Assembly: GCA_902611465.1 (NCBI GenBank) | Contig: CACLZS010000006.1 | Coordinates: forward strand, 1-57,962 | Direction: 5' to 3' | DNA from: an uncultured Pelagibacteraceae bacterium | Lineage (GTDB): Bacteria > Pseudomonadota > Alphaproteobacteria > Pelagibacterales > Pelagibacteraceae | Length of the DNA stretch: 57,962 bases | Part shown: positions 25,824 through 35,180 of the stretch, piece by piece | Layout: each line of letters opens with the position of its first letter | Numbering within the stretch: the first letter of the stretch is position 1 | Translations under genes and position numbers: made by a program | Notes under the pieces: generated by a model | What the model was told of the DNA's origin: nothing | The model's database searches: none | What the model saw: the letters and a program-made list of their open reading frames with translations, nothing else

Positions 25824-27094
25824 TATTCAATTTTGGCTAATGCATTATCTTTTATCAAATACATACTATTATTAAGAATATATGGTCTTGATATTTTTGA
25901 ATTATTAATTTTTTTTACGTTTTCTTGAATGCCTGTTGAAGAATTAATAGTAACTAACCTTCCATTACTTAGTGATACATAAACCTTATTTTTAGCATGT
26001 ATAAATCCAATCGGCTTAATCTCAAGTTTGTCTTTAAATTTTTTTAATACATCAGTAATTCTTATAATATTACCAGTTGGATCATCTATAATAAAAAGAT
26101 AACCTTCATTTGATACTGTAAAAATCAAATTTTCAATAATGGTTGGTCTTAAACTTGAATTTATCGACTGAGCCCATTTTACAGCTCCTGTTCTTGCATC
26201 TATGGAATAAAATTCATTTTTATTATTAGAAAAATAAATAGTATTATTTTCAAACACAAGATCTGAATTCTCAAGGCTAAACGCATTTTGGTATATTGTA
26301 TTTGTTTGTGTAGGTGTTTGCCAAACAAGACTACCATTGTAAACATCAAGTGCAGTTACGTCTCCTAAATTATTTATAAAAAAAATAATTTCATCCTTTA
26401 TAACTATTGATAATTTTTTTTCTGATTTTATAAATGAGTTTTCCGTTTGAAAATTCCATATTTCATTTCCATTTTTTGAAGAAATGGCTCTTATGACATT
26501 ATCAAAATCAATCGTATAAAAATTATCTTTGAATACTTTAATATCAGAATTAAAAGATGAGTTGCTGTATTTTGACCATAAAATTTTTCCTGTATTTAAA
26601 TCAACAGAATATAATTTTGACAAATTGTCATTTACTATTAAGTTATTGTCGATCTGAGCAAAATATAAAATTGGATTAAGTTTTTTTTCTTTTTTATTAT
26701 AATTATTTATTTTCCAAATCTCTTTAAGATTTTGATTTAATTTAAATATCGTGCCCTTACCATTAAAAAATATTATTTCATCAGAATTAGTAAAAAATAA
26801 TTCAGGTTGATAAAATTTAAATTTTTTAATTTTAGTAAAATTATAATTTGATATTTTTTTAAAATTTGTTTCAAAGTTAATATTACCGTTACTGTTAGTT
26901 TTGTTGTTCTGAAATGGCTTATTTTTGAATGTAATTAAAGACTTTATCTTTAAATCAGGATTCAGCTCTTCTTTTATTGGCTCTATTTTTTCAAAAATAT
27001 TAATTGATCCATCATTAATTTCGTTATCTTTTTTGGAAATGCTACAACTAGTAATTAATATAAAAATTAATATATATAGAAATCTTTTACTCAC
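25823..27094 (-). CDS. bamB: BamB-like outer-membrane lipoprotein (PQQ-type propeller)
   Basis: A 423-residue lipoprotein. The signal peptide ends in a lipobox ITSC with Cys17. The mature protein is a beta-propeller built from PQQ-like repeats, with recurring VDLNTGKILW, ISSKNGNEIW, LDVYNGSLVW, IDARTGAVKW and INSSTG segments. BamB helps the BAM complex insert outer-membrane proteins. It follows a YfgM-like gene with an 8-bp overlap, a gene pair familiar from other alphaproteobacteria. Sequence drift is high, so BamB is assigned by architecture and neighbour. Confidence 0.8.
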   Translation of the reverse strand: MSKRFLYILIFILITSCSISKKDNEINDGSINIFEKIEPIKEELNPDLKIKSLITFKNKPFQNNKTNSNGNINFETNFKKISNYNFTKIKKFKFYQPELFFTNSDEIIFFNGKGTIFKLNQNLKEIWKINNYNKKEKKLNPILYFAQIDNNLIVNDNLSKLYSVDLNTGKILWSKYSNSSFNSDIKVFKDNFYTIDFDNVIRAISSKNGNEIWNFQTENSFIKSEKKLSIVIKDEIIFFINNLGDVTALDVYNGSLVWQTPTQTNTIYQNAFSLENSDLVFENNTIYFSNNKNEFYSIDARTGAVKWAQSINSSLRPTIIENLIFTVSNEGYLFIIDDPTGNIIRITDVLKKFKDKLEIKPIGFIHAKNKVYVSLSNGRLVTINSSTGIQENVKKINNSKISRPYILNNSMYLIKDNALAKIE

Positions 27095-27731
27095 CGAATT
27101 CTGAACGTAATCTTCTTTGGACTTCTAGTTTAATTTTAGGACTTACATTTTCTATATTCATAATTTGCTCAAAAAAATCTTTAGACTTTTGTTTTTGGTT
27201 TTTTGCCAAGTAAAACTCAGCCATTAAATACATTGCTTGTGGTTTCCAAATACTTTCTGACTTAATTACTGGGTTTAGGATATCTAATAATTGATTTTCA
27301 TCTAAAAAATCAGAATTAAAGAGACCTTTTTTATAAATGGTTAAATTTTTTATTTCTTTATCAAGCGATACTTCATTTATAAGAAGGTCAAAATATGAAT
27401 TTATTTCGTCACTTGAAGTAATTAAACCTTTATCCAGAAGGAAAAAAAAAGCTAATGGGGAATATGTTTTATCTTTAGTGTTTATGATTTCTATCAAATT
27501 ATTATTTATATTTTCTTTTTTACCTGTCTCAAAATTTATAACAATTGAATTAAATTTATTCGCTAGTTTTTTTTTACTACTTGACTTGAACTCTTGATAA
27601 CCAAAAAAGGTGATCAATATTAAAATAATAAATATTAATGAAGTTATTAATTGTTTCCTTTTTGATATTAATAAATTTTTTAATTTTTCAATTCTTGTGT
27701 TTGTATTGATAATTTCTATTTCTTCATCCAT
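27087..27731 (-). CDS. YfgM-like membrane-anchored TPR protein
   Basis: A 214-residue protein with a cytoplasmic N-terminus (about 1-28), one transmembrane helix (LITSLIFIILILITFFGY, 28-45) and a helical extracytoplasmic region compatible with TPR-type hairpins (PLAFFFLLDKG, AMYLMAEFYLAKNQKQK). This is the layout of YfgM/TPR_21 proteins, which work with the Sec translocon and periplasmic chaperones. It overlaps bamB and acnA by 8 bp each. Confidence 0.75.
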   Translation of the reverse strand: MDEEIEIINTNTRIEKLKNLLISKRKQLITSLIFIILILITFFGYQEFKSSSKKKLANKFNSIVINFETGKKENINNNLIEIINTKDKTYSPLAFFFLLDKGLITSSDEINSYFDLLINEVSLDKEIKNLTIYKKGLFNSDFLDENQLLDILNPVIKSESIWKPQAMYLMAEFYLAKNQKQKSKDFFEQIMNIENVSPKIKLEVQRRLRSEFGE

Positions 27732-30399
27732 TGATCATATTCCTTAAAACATACTGAAGAATACCACCGTTTTTGTAGTATTCTAATTCATTTTTAGTAT
27801 CTATTCTGCACAACATTTTAATTTTTTTAATATCGCCTGTTGTATATTTAATCTCTACTTCTAAAAGATCTCCAGGATTAATACCTTTCTCAAGACCCAA
27901 TACTGAAATTAATTCTGACCCTTTTAAGTTTAAATTTTGTCTATTCATTTTTTCTATAAACTGCAAAGGTAAAACTCCCATACCTATAAGATTAGATCTG
28001 TGTATTCTTTCAAAGCTTTCTGCAACTACAGCTTTCACACCTAATAGTTTTGTTCCCTTTGCTGCCCAATCTCTTGAAGAGCCTGTTCCATATTCTTTTC
28101 CACCAAATACTACTAAATCAGTCCCTCTTTTTTTGTATTCAACAACAGCATCATAAATAGGCATTACTTTTTCTTCAGGATATAATTTAGTAAAACCACC
28201 TTCTGTGCCTGGAGCCATTTCATTTTTAATTCTAATATTAGCAAATGTTCCTCTCATCATCACTTCATGATTTCCTCTTCTTGCACCATAAGAGTTATAA
28301 TCTTTTGGTAAAATTTGATGCTTCATAAAATAATTTCCTGTTGGGCTTTCTCTTTGAATACTTCCAGCCGGAGATATATGGTCTGTTGTTACCATATCCC
28401 CTAGAATTAATAACGGTCTTGCATCTTTTATTTCCTTAAAACCTTCAGGTTCATCTGTTAAATTTTCAAAGAATGGTGGTTTTTTTACATAAGTAGAATT
28501 TTCTTCCCAATTATAAATACTTCCTTTCTCCACTTTAATTTTCTGCCATTGTTCTGGTCCATCTAAGACATTTGAATATCTGTTCACAAACATTTCTGGG
28601 TTTAAAGATTGTTTAAGAGTGTCCTCAATCTCTTTATTAGAAGGCCAAATGTCTTTTAGGTAAACATCTTGTCCTTTGTTATCTTTTCCTAATGGATCTT
28701 TATACAAATCCACTCTCATAGATCCTGCAATTGCATAGGCTACTACAAGAGGAGGTGAAGCTAAATAGTTAGCTTTGACTAATGGGGAAATCCTTCCTTC
28801 AAAGTTTCTATTTCCAGACAAAACTGAAACTGCGTATAAATTATTTTCTTTAACAGCATCAGTAATGTTATCTGGTAAAGGTCCAGAATTACCAATACAA
28901 GTTGTGCAACCATAACCAACTAAATTAAAACCTAATTCATCTAAATATTTGCTTAAACCAGCTTTATCTAAATAGTCAGTAACAACTTGTGATCCAGGTG
29001 CTAAAGATGTTTTAACCCAAGGTTTAACAGTTAAACCTTTTTCAATTGCATTTTTGGCTAACAGTCCTGCACCAATTAGTACATTTGGGTTGGAGGTATT
29101 TGTGCATGACGTAATAGCTGCTATTAATATATCTCCATCTTTTATCGCAAAATCTGTGTCTTTAACTTTTGCTATTGTTGGCTCAGTTTTTTTACAAACA
29201 TCTTCAAAAACTTTTATAAAATTTTTTGATGCTTCTGTTAAAAGAACTTTATCTTGAGGTCTTTTTGGTCCAGAAATTGTTGGAACAACTGTAGACATAT
29301 CTAAAGATAAAGTATCAGTGAAAACAACATCTTCACTTGCCCACAAATTTTGTTCTTTTGCATATTTTTCTACGATTTGAATATTTTCTTTTGATCTTCC
29401 TGAAAATTCTAAATATTTTAAAGTTTCATCATCAATTGGAAAAAAACCACAGGTAGCACCGTACTCAGGTGCCATATTGGCAATAGTTGCTCTATCAGCA
29501 AGAGTTAAATTTTTTAGACCTTCTCCATAAAATTCTACAAATTTACCAACAACACCTTTGTCTCTTAACATTTTAACTACTGTTAATACTAGATCTGTAG
29601 CAGTTGTGCCTTCAGGAAGCTTATTTTTCATTTCAAATCCAACTACTTCTGGTATCAACATTGATATAGGTTGTCCCAGCATGCCTGCTTCTGCTTCAAT
29701 TCCTCCTACTCCCCAACCTAGTACTGATAAACCATTAACCATTGTAGTATGACTATCAGTTCCAACAAGCGTATCTGGAAATAAATACTCTTTATCTTTA
29801 AACTTTTCGTTCCAAACTACTTTTGATAAATATTCTAAATTTACCTGATGGCAAATTCCAGTCCCTGGGGGAACAATTCGAAAATTATTAAAAGCTTGCT
29901 GTCCCCATTTTAAAAAAGAATATCTCTCAAAGTTTCTATCAAATTCAATATCAACATTCTCCTTTAATGAGTTTTTAGTTGCAAACTTATCCACTTGAAC
30001 AGAGTGGTCTATCACAAGATCAACTGAAGAAAGAGGGTTGATGGTATTTGGATCTTTGTTTTTTTCCTTAACTGTATCCCTCATTGCGGCAAGATCAGCT
30101 ACAGCTGGTATACCTGTATAATCTTGCAAAAGCACTCTTGCAGGTCTATATGCAATTTCTGTTTTGGATTTTTTTGAATTTAACCACTCTTTAATCGCCA
30201 AAATTTGTTCTTTATTAACTGTCACATTGTCTTCATATCTTAGAAGATTTTCAAGTAAGACTTTTATTGATTTCGGTAATTTATTTATGCCTTCCAAACC
30301 ATTTTTCTCTGCTTCTTTTAATGAATAATATGAATAATTTTTTCCATTTACTGATATTTCTTTTAGACATTTAAATGAATTTTGATTTCCTGGTTTCAT
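27724..30399 (-). CDS. acnA: Aconitate hydratase A
   Basis: TCA-cycle enzyme interconverting citrate and isocitrate. The 891-residue length is typical of AcnA/IRP-type aconitase. Cluster ligands are the Cys in ITSCTNTSNP and the pair in YGCTTCIGNSGPLP. Other landmarks are VGTDSHTTMVNGLSVLGWG and the C-terminal swivel domain with GKEYGTGSSRDWAAKG. It starts 5 bp after the LysE-type gene, so this core enzyme shares a transcript with envelope genes. Confidence 0.96.
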   Translation of the reverse strand: MKPGNQNSFKCLKEISVNGKNYSYYSLKEAEKNGLEGINKLPKSIKVLLENLLRYEDNVTVNKEQILAIKEWLNSKKSKTEIAYRPARVLLQDYTGIPAVADLAAMRDTVKEKNKDPNTINPLSSVDLVIDHSVQVDKFATKNSLKENVDIEFDRNFERYSFLKWGQQAFNNFRIVPPGTGICHQVNLEYLSKVVWNEKFKDKEYLFPDTLVGTDSHTTMVNGLSVLGWGVGGIEAEAGMLGQPISMLIPEVVGFEMKNKLPEGTTATDLVLTVVKMLRDKGVVGKFVEFYGEGLKNLTLADRATIANMAPEYGATCGFFPIDDETLKYLEFSGRSKENIQIVEKYAKEQNLWASEDVVFTDTLSLDMSTVVPTISGPKRPQDKVLLTEASKNFIKVFEDVCKKTEPTIAKVKDTDFAIKDGDILIAAITSCTNTSNPNVLIGAGLLAKNAIEKGLTVKPWVKTSLAPGSQVVTDYLDKAGLSKYLDELGFNLVGYGCTTCIGNSGPLPDNITDAVKENNLYAVSVLSGNRNFEGRISPLVKANYLASPPLVVAYAIAGSMRVDLYKDPLGKDNKGQDVYLKDIWPSNKEIEDTLKQSLNPEMFVNRYSNVLDGPEQWQKIKVEKGSIYNWEENSTYVKKPPFFENLTDEPEGFKEIKDARPLLILGDMVTTDHISPAGSIQRESPTGNYFMKHQILPKDYNSYGARRGNHEVMMRGTFANIRIKNEMAPGTEGGFTKLYPEEKVMPIYDAVVEYKKRGTDLVVFGGKEYGTGSSRDWAAKGTKLLGVKAVVAESFERIHRSNLIGMGVLPLQFIEKMNRQNLNLKGSELISVLGLEKGINPGDLLEVEIKYTTGDIKKIKMLCRIDTKNELEYYKNGGILQYVLRNMING

Positions 30400-30404
30400 A
30401 TTTT

Positions 30405-30995
30405 TTAGTAATAAAAAGTTGCTATACAGCTTAATAAGAGTGCCGACATAACATAATTAAACCATTTAATAAATTTCTCATTTGTCGCGAATTTCCTCAT
30501 AAATTTTCCAATTATAGTCCAAAAAATAATACTAATAACTGCAAACAAAAAGGCAATGCTTAATAACCAAATTGAATATGAAATAAAGTTGCCACCTGAC
30601 TCTACATAGGTAGAAACAGCAATTATAGCTACTATTACACCTTTAGGATTTAAAAATTGATATAAAAATGTTTCAACAAAATTTACAGGTTTTAAATTAT
30701 CACTTTCGCTTGATGATTTTGAAAATGATATTTTATAAGACAAATATATTAAAAAGATTGTACCCGTTATAATTAAACCTTTTTGGAGTATTGGATAAAG
30801 CTTAAATATATTTATTAAACCAAAGTTAATTACTGCTAGCATAAATGTAAATCCAAAAATTACCCCCAACATTAAAGGGATAGTTTTTTTAAAACCGTGA
30901 TTAAATCCAGAGTGAGAGGCAACAATATTATTTGGTCCTGGAGAACAGCTCGTAACAAACATAAACAAACATAGAGACAGTAATTCGGGGTGCAT
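30405..30995 (-). CDS. LysE/RhtB-family amino-acid exporter
   Basis: A 196-residue membrane protein with about six helices. The N-terminal SLCLFMFVTSCSPGPNNIV block with the PGPN motif is diagnostic of the LysE/RhtB superfamily, and the PKG segment after helix 3 (QFLNPKGVIVAI) is also typical. It probably exports an amino acid or similar metabolite; substrate is unknown. It is 2 bp after csaA. Confidence 0.88.
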   Translation of the reverse strand: MHPELLSLCLFMFVTSCSPGPNNIVASHSGFNHGFKKTIPLMLGVIFGFTFMLAVINFGLINIFKLYPILQKGLIITGTIFLIYLSYKISFSKSSSESDNLKPVNFVETFLYQFLNPKGVIVAIIAVSTYVESGGNFISYSIWLLSIAFLFAVISIIFWTIIGKFMRKFATNEKFIKWFNYVMSALLLSCIATFYY

Positions 30996-30997
30996 GT

Positions 30998-31339
30998 TTA
31001 TGCTACAGGCAAACCATTTTCTACTTTTTGGGATGGGTGAACAAGAACAACTTTGCCTTCCTCATCTATAGAACCAAGTATTAAAACCTGAGAGACAATA
31101 CCTGCTATATTTTTTTCAGGAAAATTACATATGCCAATAACTTGTTTCCCTACTAGATTTTCCTCATTATAATAATGAGTTATCTGTGCTGATGATTGCT
31201 TAATTCCTATATCTTTCCCAAAGTCAACCTCAACAACAAGAGATGGTTTCCTTGCTTTTTCATTTTTTTTTACAGATATTACTGTTCCTACTCTAATATC
31301 TACTTTGTCATAAATGTCGTAGGTTATTTGTTCTTTCAT
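30998..31339 (-). CDS. csaA: CsaA-like tRNA-binding-domain protein
   Basis: A 113-residue OB-fold protein like CsaA and the C-terminal tRNA-binding domain of MetG. Landmarks are DKVDIRVGTVISVKKNEKARKPS near the N-terminus and the anticodon-arm-binding core KQSSAQITHYYNEENLVGKQVIGICNFP. CsaA has chaperone-like, tRNA-binding activity. It opens the minus-strand run to yjbQ. Only 25 bp separate its ATG from the divergent argE ATG. Confidence 0.88.
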   Translation of the reverse strand: MKEQITYDIYDKVDIRVGTVISVKKNEKARKPSLVVEVDFGKDIGIKQSSAQITHYYNEENLVGKQVIGICNFPEKNIAGIVSQVLILGSIDEEGKVVLVHPSQKVENGLPVA

Positions 31340-31364
31340 AAATTTAATATATAATTAAAAAAAA

Positions 31365-32552
31365 ATGAGTACAGGAAATAATTTAGAAGAAATATATAGT
31401 AATTCTATTAAGATACTAAAAGATTTAATTGCATTTAAAACTGTTTCTGGTGAAAACAATACTCAACTAATTGACTATTGTGACAACATTTTAAATTCAT
31501 TGGGTGCGGTATCCTTTAGAACATATGATGAAGAAGAAAAAAGAGTAAATCTATTTTCAACTATAAAAGCTAAAAAAGAAAGTAAAAAAAAACCAATAAT
31601 TTTATCTGGACATACTGACGTAGTTCCAGTTTCTAAAGGATGGGCGACAGATCCATTTGATGCAACAATTAAAGAAGATAAACTATTTGGTAGAGGCTCA
31701 TGTGATATGAAAGGATTTATAGCATGTACATTAGCATACGCTCCTATTTTCTCTTCTTCAAATTTAGACAGAGATATTCATTTTTCATTTACGTTTGACG
31801 AAGAAACTGCTTGCATAGGTGCCCCTATTTTAATTAAAGAATTAAAAAAAAGAGAAATTCAGGATTGTATTTGTATTGTAGGTGAGCCAACCAATATGAA
31901 AATAATAGATGCACACAAAGGATGTTATGAATATACAACATATTTTGAGGGTCTTGCAGGACATAGTTCACAACCAGAAAAAGGTGTGAGTGCAGTTGAA
32001 TTTGCTGCAAGATATGTGAATAAACTATTAGAATTAAAAGAAGAACTTAAATCTAGACAATTAAAAGATTCAATCTTTGAACCACCTTATTCAACTCTGC
32101 AAGTGGGTGGAATTTTTGGTGGCATAGCACACAACGTCATTGCTGATAAATGCCATGTAAACTGGGAGACAAGGCCTGTAGTTAAAGAAGATGGAGTTTT
32201 CTTAAATAACAAAATAGATAAATTTACAAATGAAATTCTTTTACCAGAAATGCAAAAAATTTATCCAAAATCTTCCATTAAAAAAACTATAATTGGTGAA
32301 ATTACTGGTTTCGATAGAGTCTCTAACTCAGAAGCATGCGAGTTTGTTTCGAGTATAACTGGAGATAATTCTAGAGATGTAGTTTCTTTCGGAACAGAAG
32401 CAGGACTATTTCAGGAGATTGGAATTAGTACAGTTGTATGTGGACCAGGATCTATAAAGCAAGCTCATAAAATTGATGAGTATATAAAACTATCTGAAAT
32501 TAAAAAATGTATTAGTTTCTTAGATGGTATTAAAAATAAATCTTTGAATTAA
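31365..32552 (+). CDS. argE: Acetylornithine deacetylase
   Basis: Zinc M20-family amidohydrolase that frees ornithine from N-acetylornithine in arginine synthesis. At 395 residues it has GHTDVVPV (metal His and base Asp), GSCDMKGFIAC (bridging Asp), DEETACIGA (catalytic Glu) and GHSSQPEKG in the dimerisation domain, plus a late metal His in KQAHKIDEY. It could also be a related N-acyl amino-acid hydrolase, but ArgE is the best fit. It converges with the aldehyde dehydrogenase with a 4-bp overlap. Confidence 0.85.
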   Translation: MSTGNNLEEIYSNSIKILKDLIAFKTVSGENNTQLIDYCDNILNSLGAVSFRTYDEEEKRVNLFSTIKAKKESKKKPIILSGHTDVVPVSKGWATDPFDATIKEDKLFGRGSCDMKGFIACTLAYAPIFSSSNLDRDIHFSFTFDEETACIGAPILIKELKKREIQDCICIVGEPTNMKIIDAHKGCYEYTTYFEGLAGHSSQPEKGVSAVEFAARYVNKLLELKEELKSRQLKDSIFEPPYSTLQVGGIFGGIAHNVIADKCHVNWETRPVVKEDGVFLNNKIDKFTNEILLPEMQKIYPKSSIKKTIIGEITGFDRVSNSEACEFVSSITGDNSRDVVSFGTEAGLFQEIGISTVVCGPGSIKQAHKIDEYIKLSEIKKCISFLDGIKNKSLN

Positions 32553-33982
32553 TTCCAGCCACCAATAGATTTTACTTCTAAAAATTCTAATAAACCCTCT
32601 TTTCCACCTTCTCTTCCTATTCCAGAGTGTTTAAATCCTCCAAATGGAGCGTCTACAGCAAGTGAAGCAGTATTTGCAACTATCATTCCTGATCGAAGTT
32701 TTCTTGCAACTCTTTTAACTTTTTCTTGATCTTCAGTTTGAATATAGTTTGTCAAACCATAAGGAGTATCATTTGCAATTTCTATTGCCTCTTCCTCTGT
32801 TTCAAATGGAATTACTGACAATACTGGACCAAAAATCTCAGTTCTGGCAATTTCCATATTATTGTTTACATCTACAAAAACAGTTGGCTTTACATAATAA
32901 CCATCTTCAAAACCATCAGGTTTTCCAGGTCCCCCTGCTATTAAATTAGCACCTTCATCTATGCCCTTTTTAATTAAACCTTGAATTTTATTATATTGTG
33001 TTTCTGATATTACTGGACCTATATGGTCCCCTTCTTTTTGAGGAATATCAACTTTATATTCATTAGCAAATTTTTTTAATCTACTTACTGCATCATCATA
33101 AATTGATTTTTCTACCAGCATTCTTGTAGGTGCATTACATGATTGACCTGAATTTCTAAAACATCTTGCAGCTCCCCTTTCAATTGCGTCAGAGTCTGCG
33201 TCTTTAAAAATAATATTAGCTCCTTTTCCACCTAATTCAAGACTTACCCTTTTAAAGTCTTTTGCTGCGTTTTGAGAAATTAGAGCTCCTGCTCTTGTTG
33301 ATCCTGTAAAAGATATCATATTTACATCTTTGTGACTCGTTAGTGCATTACCTGTAGTTTCCCCATCTCCATTAACTAAATTAAATACACCTTTTGGAAA
33401 ACCTGCCTCATCAATAAGTTCTGCAAGTATCATAGATGATAGAGGTGCTAATTCAGAGGGTTTTAAAACCATAGTACATCCTGCTGCTAAAGCTGGGATT
33501 ACTTTTAAACAAACTTGATTCATTGGCCAATTCCAAGGTGTTATTAATACACAAACTCCTTTGGGTTCATAAATAATTCTCTGATCTTGTGCATGATCTC
33601 CTAAAGGTTTTTCAAAATCAAAAGCTTTAAGATATTTTATAAATGATTTCGTATGACTGGCTCCTGTACCAGTTTGTAGTTTGGACGCAAAATCTTTTGG
33701 AGCACCCATTTCCATCATTATTGCTTCTGTAGTGTCATTCCATCTTTTTTTATATAGCTCATAAAACTTTTCTAATAGTTTAATCCTCTCCTCTTTTTTT
33801 GTGAAACCCCAAGTTTGAAAAGCAGTTTTTGCAGCTGATACTGCATCATCAACATCTTCTTTTCCACCCAGCGAAATAACTGCACAACTTTTTTCTGTAG
33901 CAGGATTTATTACTTGAATGTCTTTAGAATTTTTTGGCTCTACCCATTTACCATTTATATAAAAATTTCTTTTTTCTAACAT
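32549..33982 (-). CDS. NAD(P)-dependent aldehyde dehydrogenase
   Basis: A 477-residue ALDH. Landmarks are the cofactor segment ITPWNWPMNQ with KPSELAP, SFTGSTRAG, the general base Glu in LELGGKGAN (about 253), and the nucleophile in RNSGQSCNAPTR (Cys about 287). EIFGPVLSV and PFGGFKHSGIGREGG complete the fold. Substrate is not clear from sequence. Being the last gene after an agmatinase-family enzyme, it might oxidise an amino-aldehyde such as 4-aminobutanal or a guanidino/acyl aldehyde, which is inferred from context. Confidence 0.88.
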   Translation of the reverse strand: MLEKRNFYINGKWVEPKNSKDIQVINPATEKSCAVISLGGKEDVDDAVSAAKTAFQTWGFTKKEERIKLLEKFYELYKKRWNDTTEAIMMEMGAPKDFASKLQTGTGASHTKSFIKYLKAFDFEKPLGDHAQDQRIIYEPKGVCVLITPWNWPMNQVCLKVIPALAAGCTMVLKPSELAPLSSMILAELIDEAGFPKGVFNLVNGDGETTGNALTSHKDVNMISFTGSTRAGALISQNAAKDFKRVSLELGGKGANIIFKDADSDAIERGAARCFRNSGQSCNAPTRMLVEKSIYDDAVSRLKKFANEYKVDIPQKEGDHIGPVISETQYNKIQGLIKKGIDEGANLIAGGPGKPDGFEDGYYVKPTVFVDVNNNMEIARTEIFGPVLSVIPFETEEEAIEIANDTPYGLTNYIQTEDQEKVKRVARKLRSGMIVANTASLAVDAPFGGFKHSGIGREGGKEGLLEFLEVKSIGGWN

Positions 33983-34001
33983 ATATTAAGCTATCTATTC
34001 T

Positions 34002-34958
34002 TTAGGCTTTTGCAAACAAATTTGTCAATTCATAAACAATTGTTGCGGCTGCTAAAGAAGTTACTTCTGCATGATCATATGCTGGCGCTACCTCAACTAC
34101 ATCTGCTGAAACTAAGTTTAGCCCTGACAATCCTCTTATAACATTTACAATTTCTCTTGTAGTCATACCTGCTATCTCAGGTGTACCAGTTCCAGGAGCA
34201 AAAGCTGGATCTAAGACATCAATGTCTATCGACAAATATAAAGCATTGTCTCCTACTCTGTTCCTAATTCTCTCAACTATTTTGTCTATACCTTCTGTTT
34301 GAAATTCATCACAATGAATTATTTTAAAACCAAAACTTTCATCATTCTTTATATCTTCCCTACTATAGAGTGGACCTCTAATTCCAACGTGCATTGATGC
34401 ATCATCTAAAAATAAATTTTCTTCTCTAGCTCTCCTAAATGGTGTGCCGTGTGTATAAGGTGCTCCAAAATAAGTATCCCAAGTATCTAGGTGAGCATCA
34501 AAATGGACTAATGAAACTGGACCTTTATTCTTTTTATTAATTGCTCTAAGCAGTGGAACAGCTATTGTATGATCACCACCAAGGCTAATAATCCCTCCTA
34601 CTTTATTTAAAAGTTCTGTAGCACCAACCTCTATTTGTTTTATAGCTTCATCAATATTAAATGGATTACACGCAATATCTCCTGCATCTGCAACTTGTTG
34701 TACTTTAAATGGTTCAACATCGTAACTTGGGTGATAATTTGTTCTCAAATGTCTTGAAGATTGTCTTATACTTTGCGGTCCAAATCGTGCTCCAGGTCTG
34801 TAACTAGTTCCTGAATCAAAAGGAACTCCAACAATTGCAACATCACAACTTTCAACGTCTCTTAATTCCGGTAATCTAGCGAAGGTTGATGGTCCCGCAT
34901 ATCTTGGAACTTTTGTTCCACTTACTGGTTGGATTGGTTTTTTGTTTTTATCTTTCAA
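34002..34958 (-). CDS. speB: Agmatinase-family ureohydrolase
   Basis: Binuclear-manganese hydrolase of 318 residues that releases urea from a guanidino compound. All metal-ligand motifs are present: LGGDHTIAVPLL, HFDAHLDTWD and SIDIDVLDPAFAPGTGTPE. N-terminal GTKVPRYAGPSTFARLP resembles guanidinobutyrase/guanidinopropionase more than E. coli SpeB as I remember them, so agmatine is not certain. It overlaps a 73-residue membrane-protein gene by 4 bp and precedes an aldehyde dehydrogenase. Confidence 0.82.
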   Translation of the reverse strand: MKDKNKKPIQPVSGTKVPRYAGPSTFARLPELRDVESCDVAIVGVPFDSGTSYRPGARFGPQSIRQSSRHLRTNYHPSYDVEPFKVQQVADAGDIACNPFNIDEAIKQIEVGATELLNKVGGIISLGGDHTIAVPLLRAINKKNKGPVSLVHFDAHLDTWDTYFGAPYTHGTPFRRAREENLFLDDASMHVGIRGPLYSREDIKNDESFGFKIIHCDEFQTEGIDKIVERIRNRVGDNALYLSIDIDVLDPAFAPGTGTPEIAGMTTREIVNVIRGLSGLNLVSADVVEVAPAYDHAEVTSLAAATIVYELTNLFAKA

Positions 34959-35176
34959 TTTTTAGAGCTATTTCTATGAATAAATTCAGCTGCTTTTTTA
35001 AAATCATTGATATTTTTTTGATACATAGAAACCTCTTTATTCGAATTTGAAGAAACTAGAATTATTATTAAAGCAATTATAATAGCTGCAGCATAATAAA
35101 ATGGCATTTTTTTCTTCCAAGATATTAGAATTTTTGTTGCATTGTCTGATTGTTTTTTTGTTGGTCTATTTGCCAT
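34955..35176 (-). CDS. Small single-pass membrane protein
   Basis: A 73-residue protein with a basic cytoplasmic N-terminus (1-24), one helix (FYYAAAIIIALIIILVSS, about 26-43) and a short polar tail. I recognise no family. It lies between the fadJ-like and ureohydrolase genes, overlapping the latter by 4 bp, so it is translated as part of that operon. Confidence 0.65.
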   Translation of the reverse strand: MANRPTKKQSDNATKILISWKKKMPFYYAAAIIIALIIILVSSNSNKEVSMYQKNINDFKKAAEFIHRNSSKN

Positions 35177-35180
35177 GATA

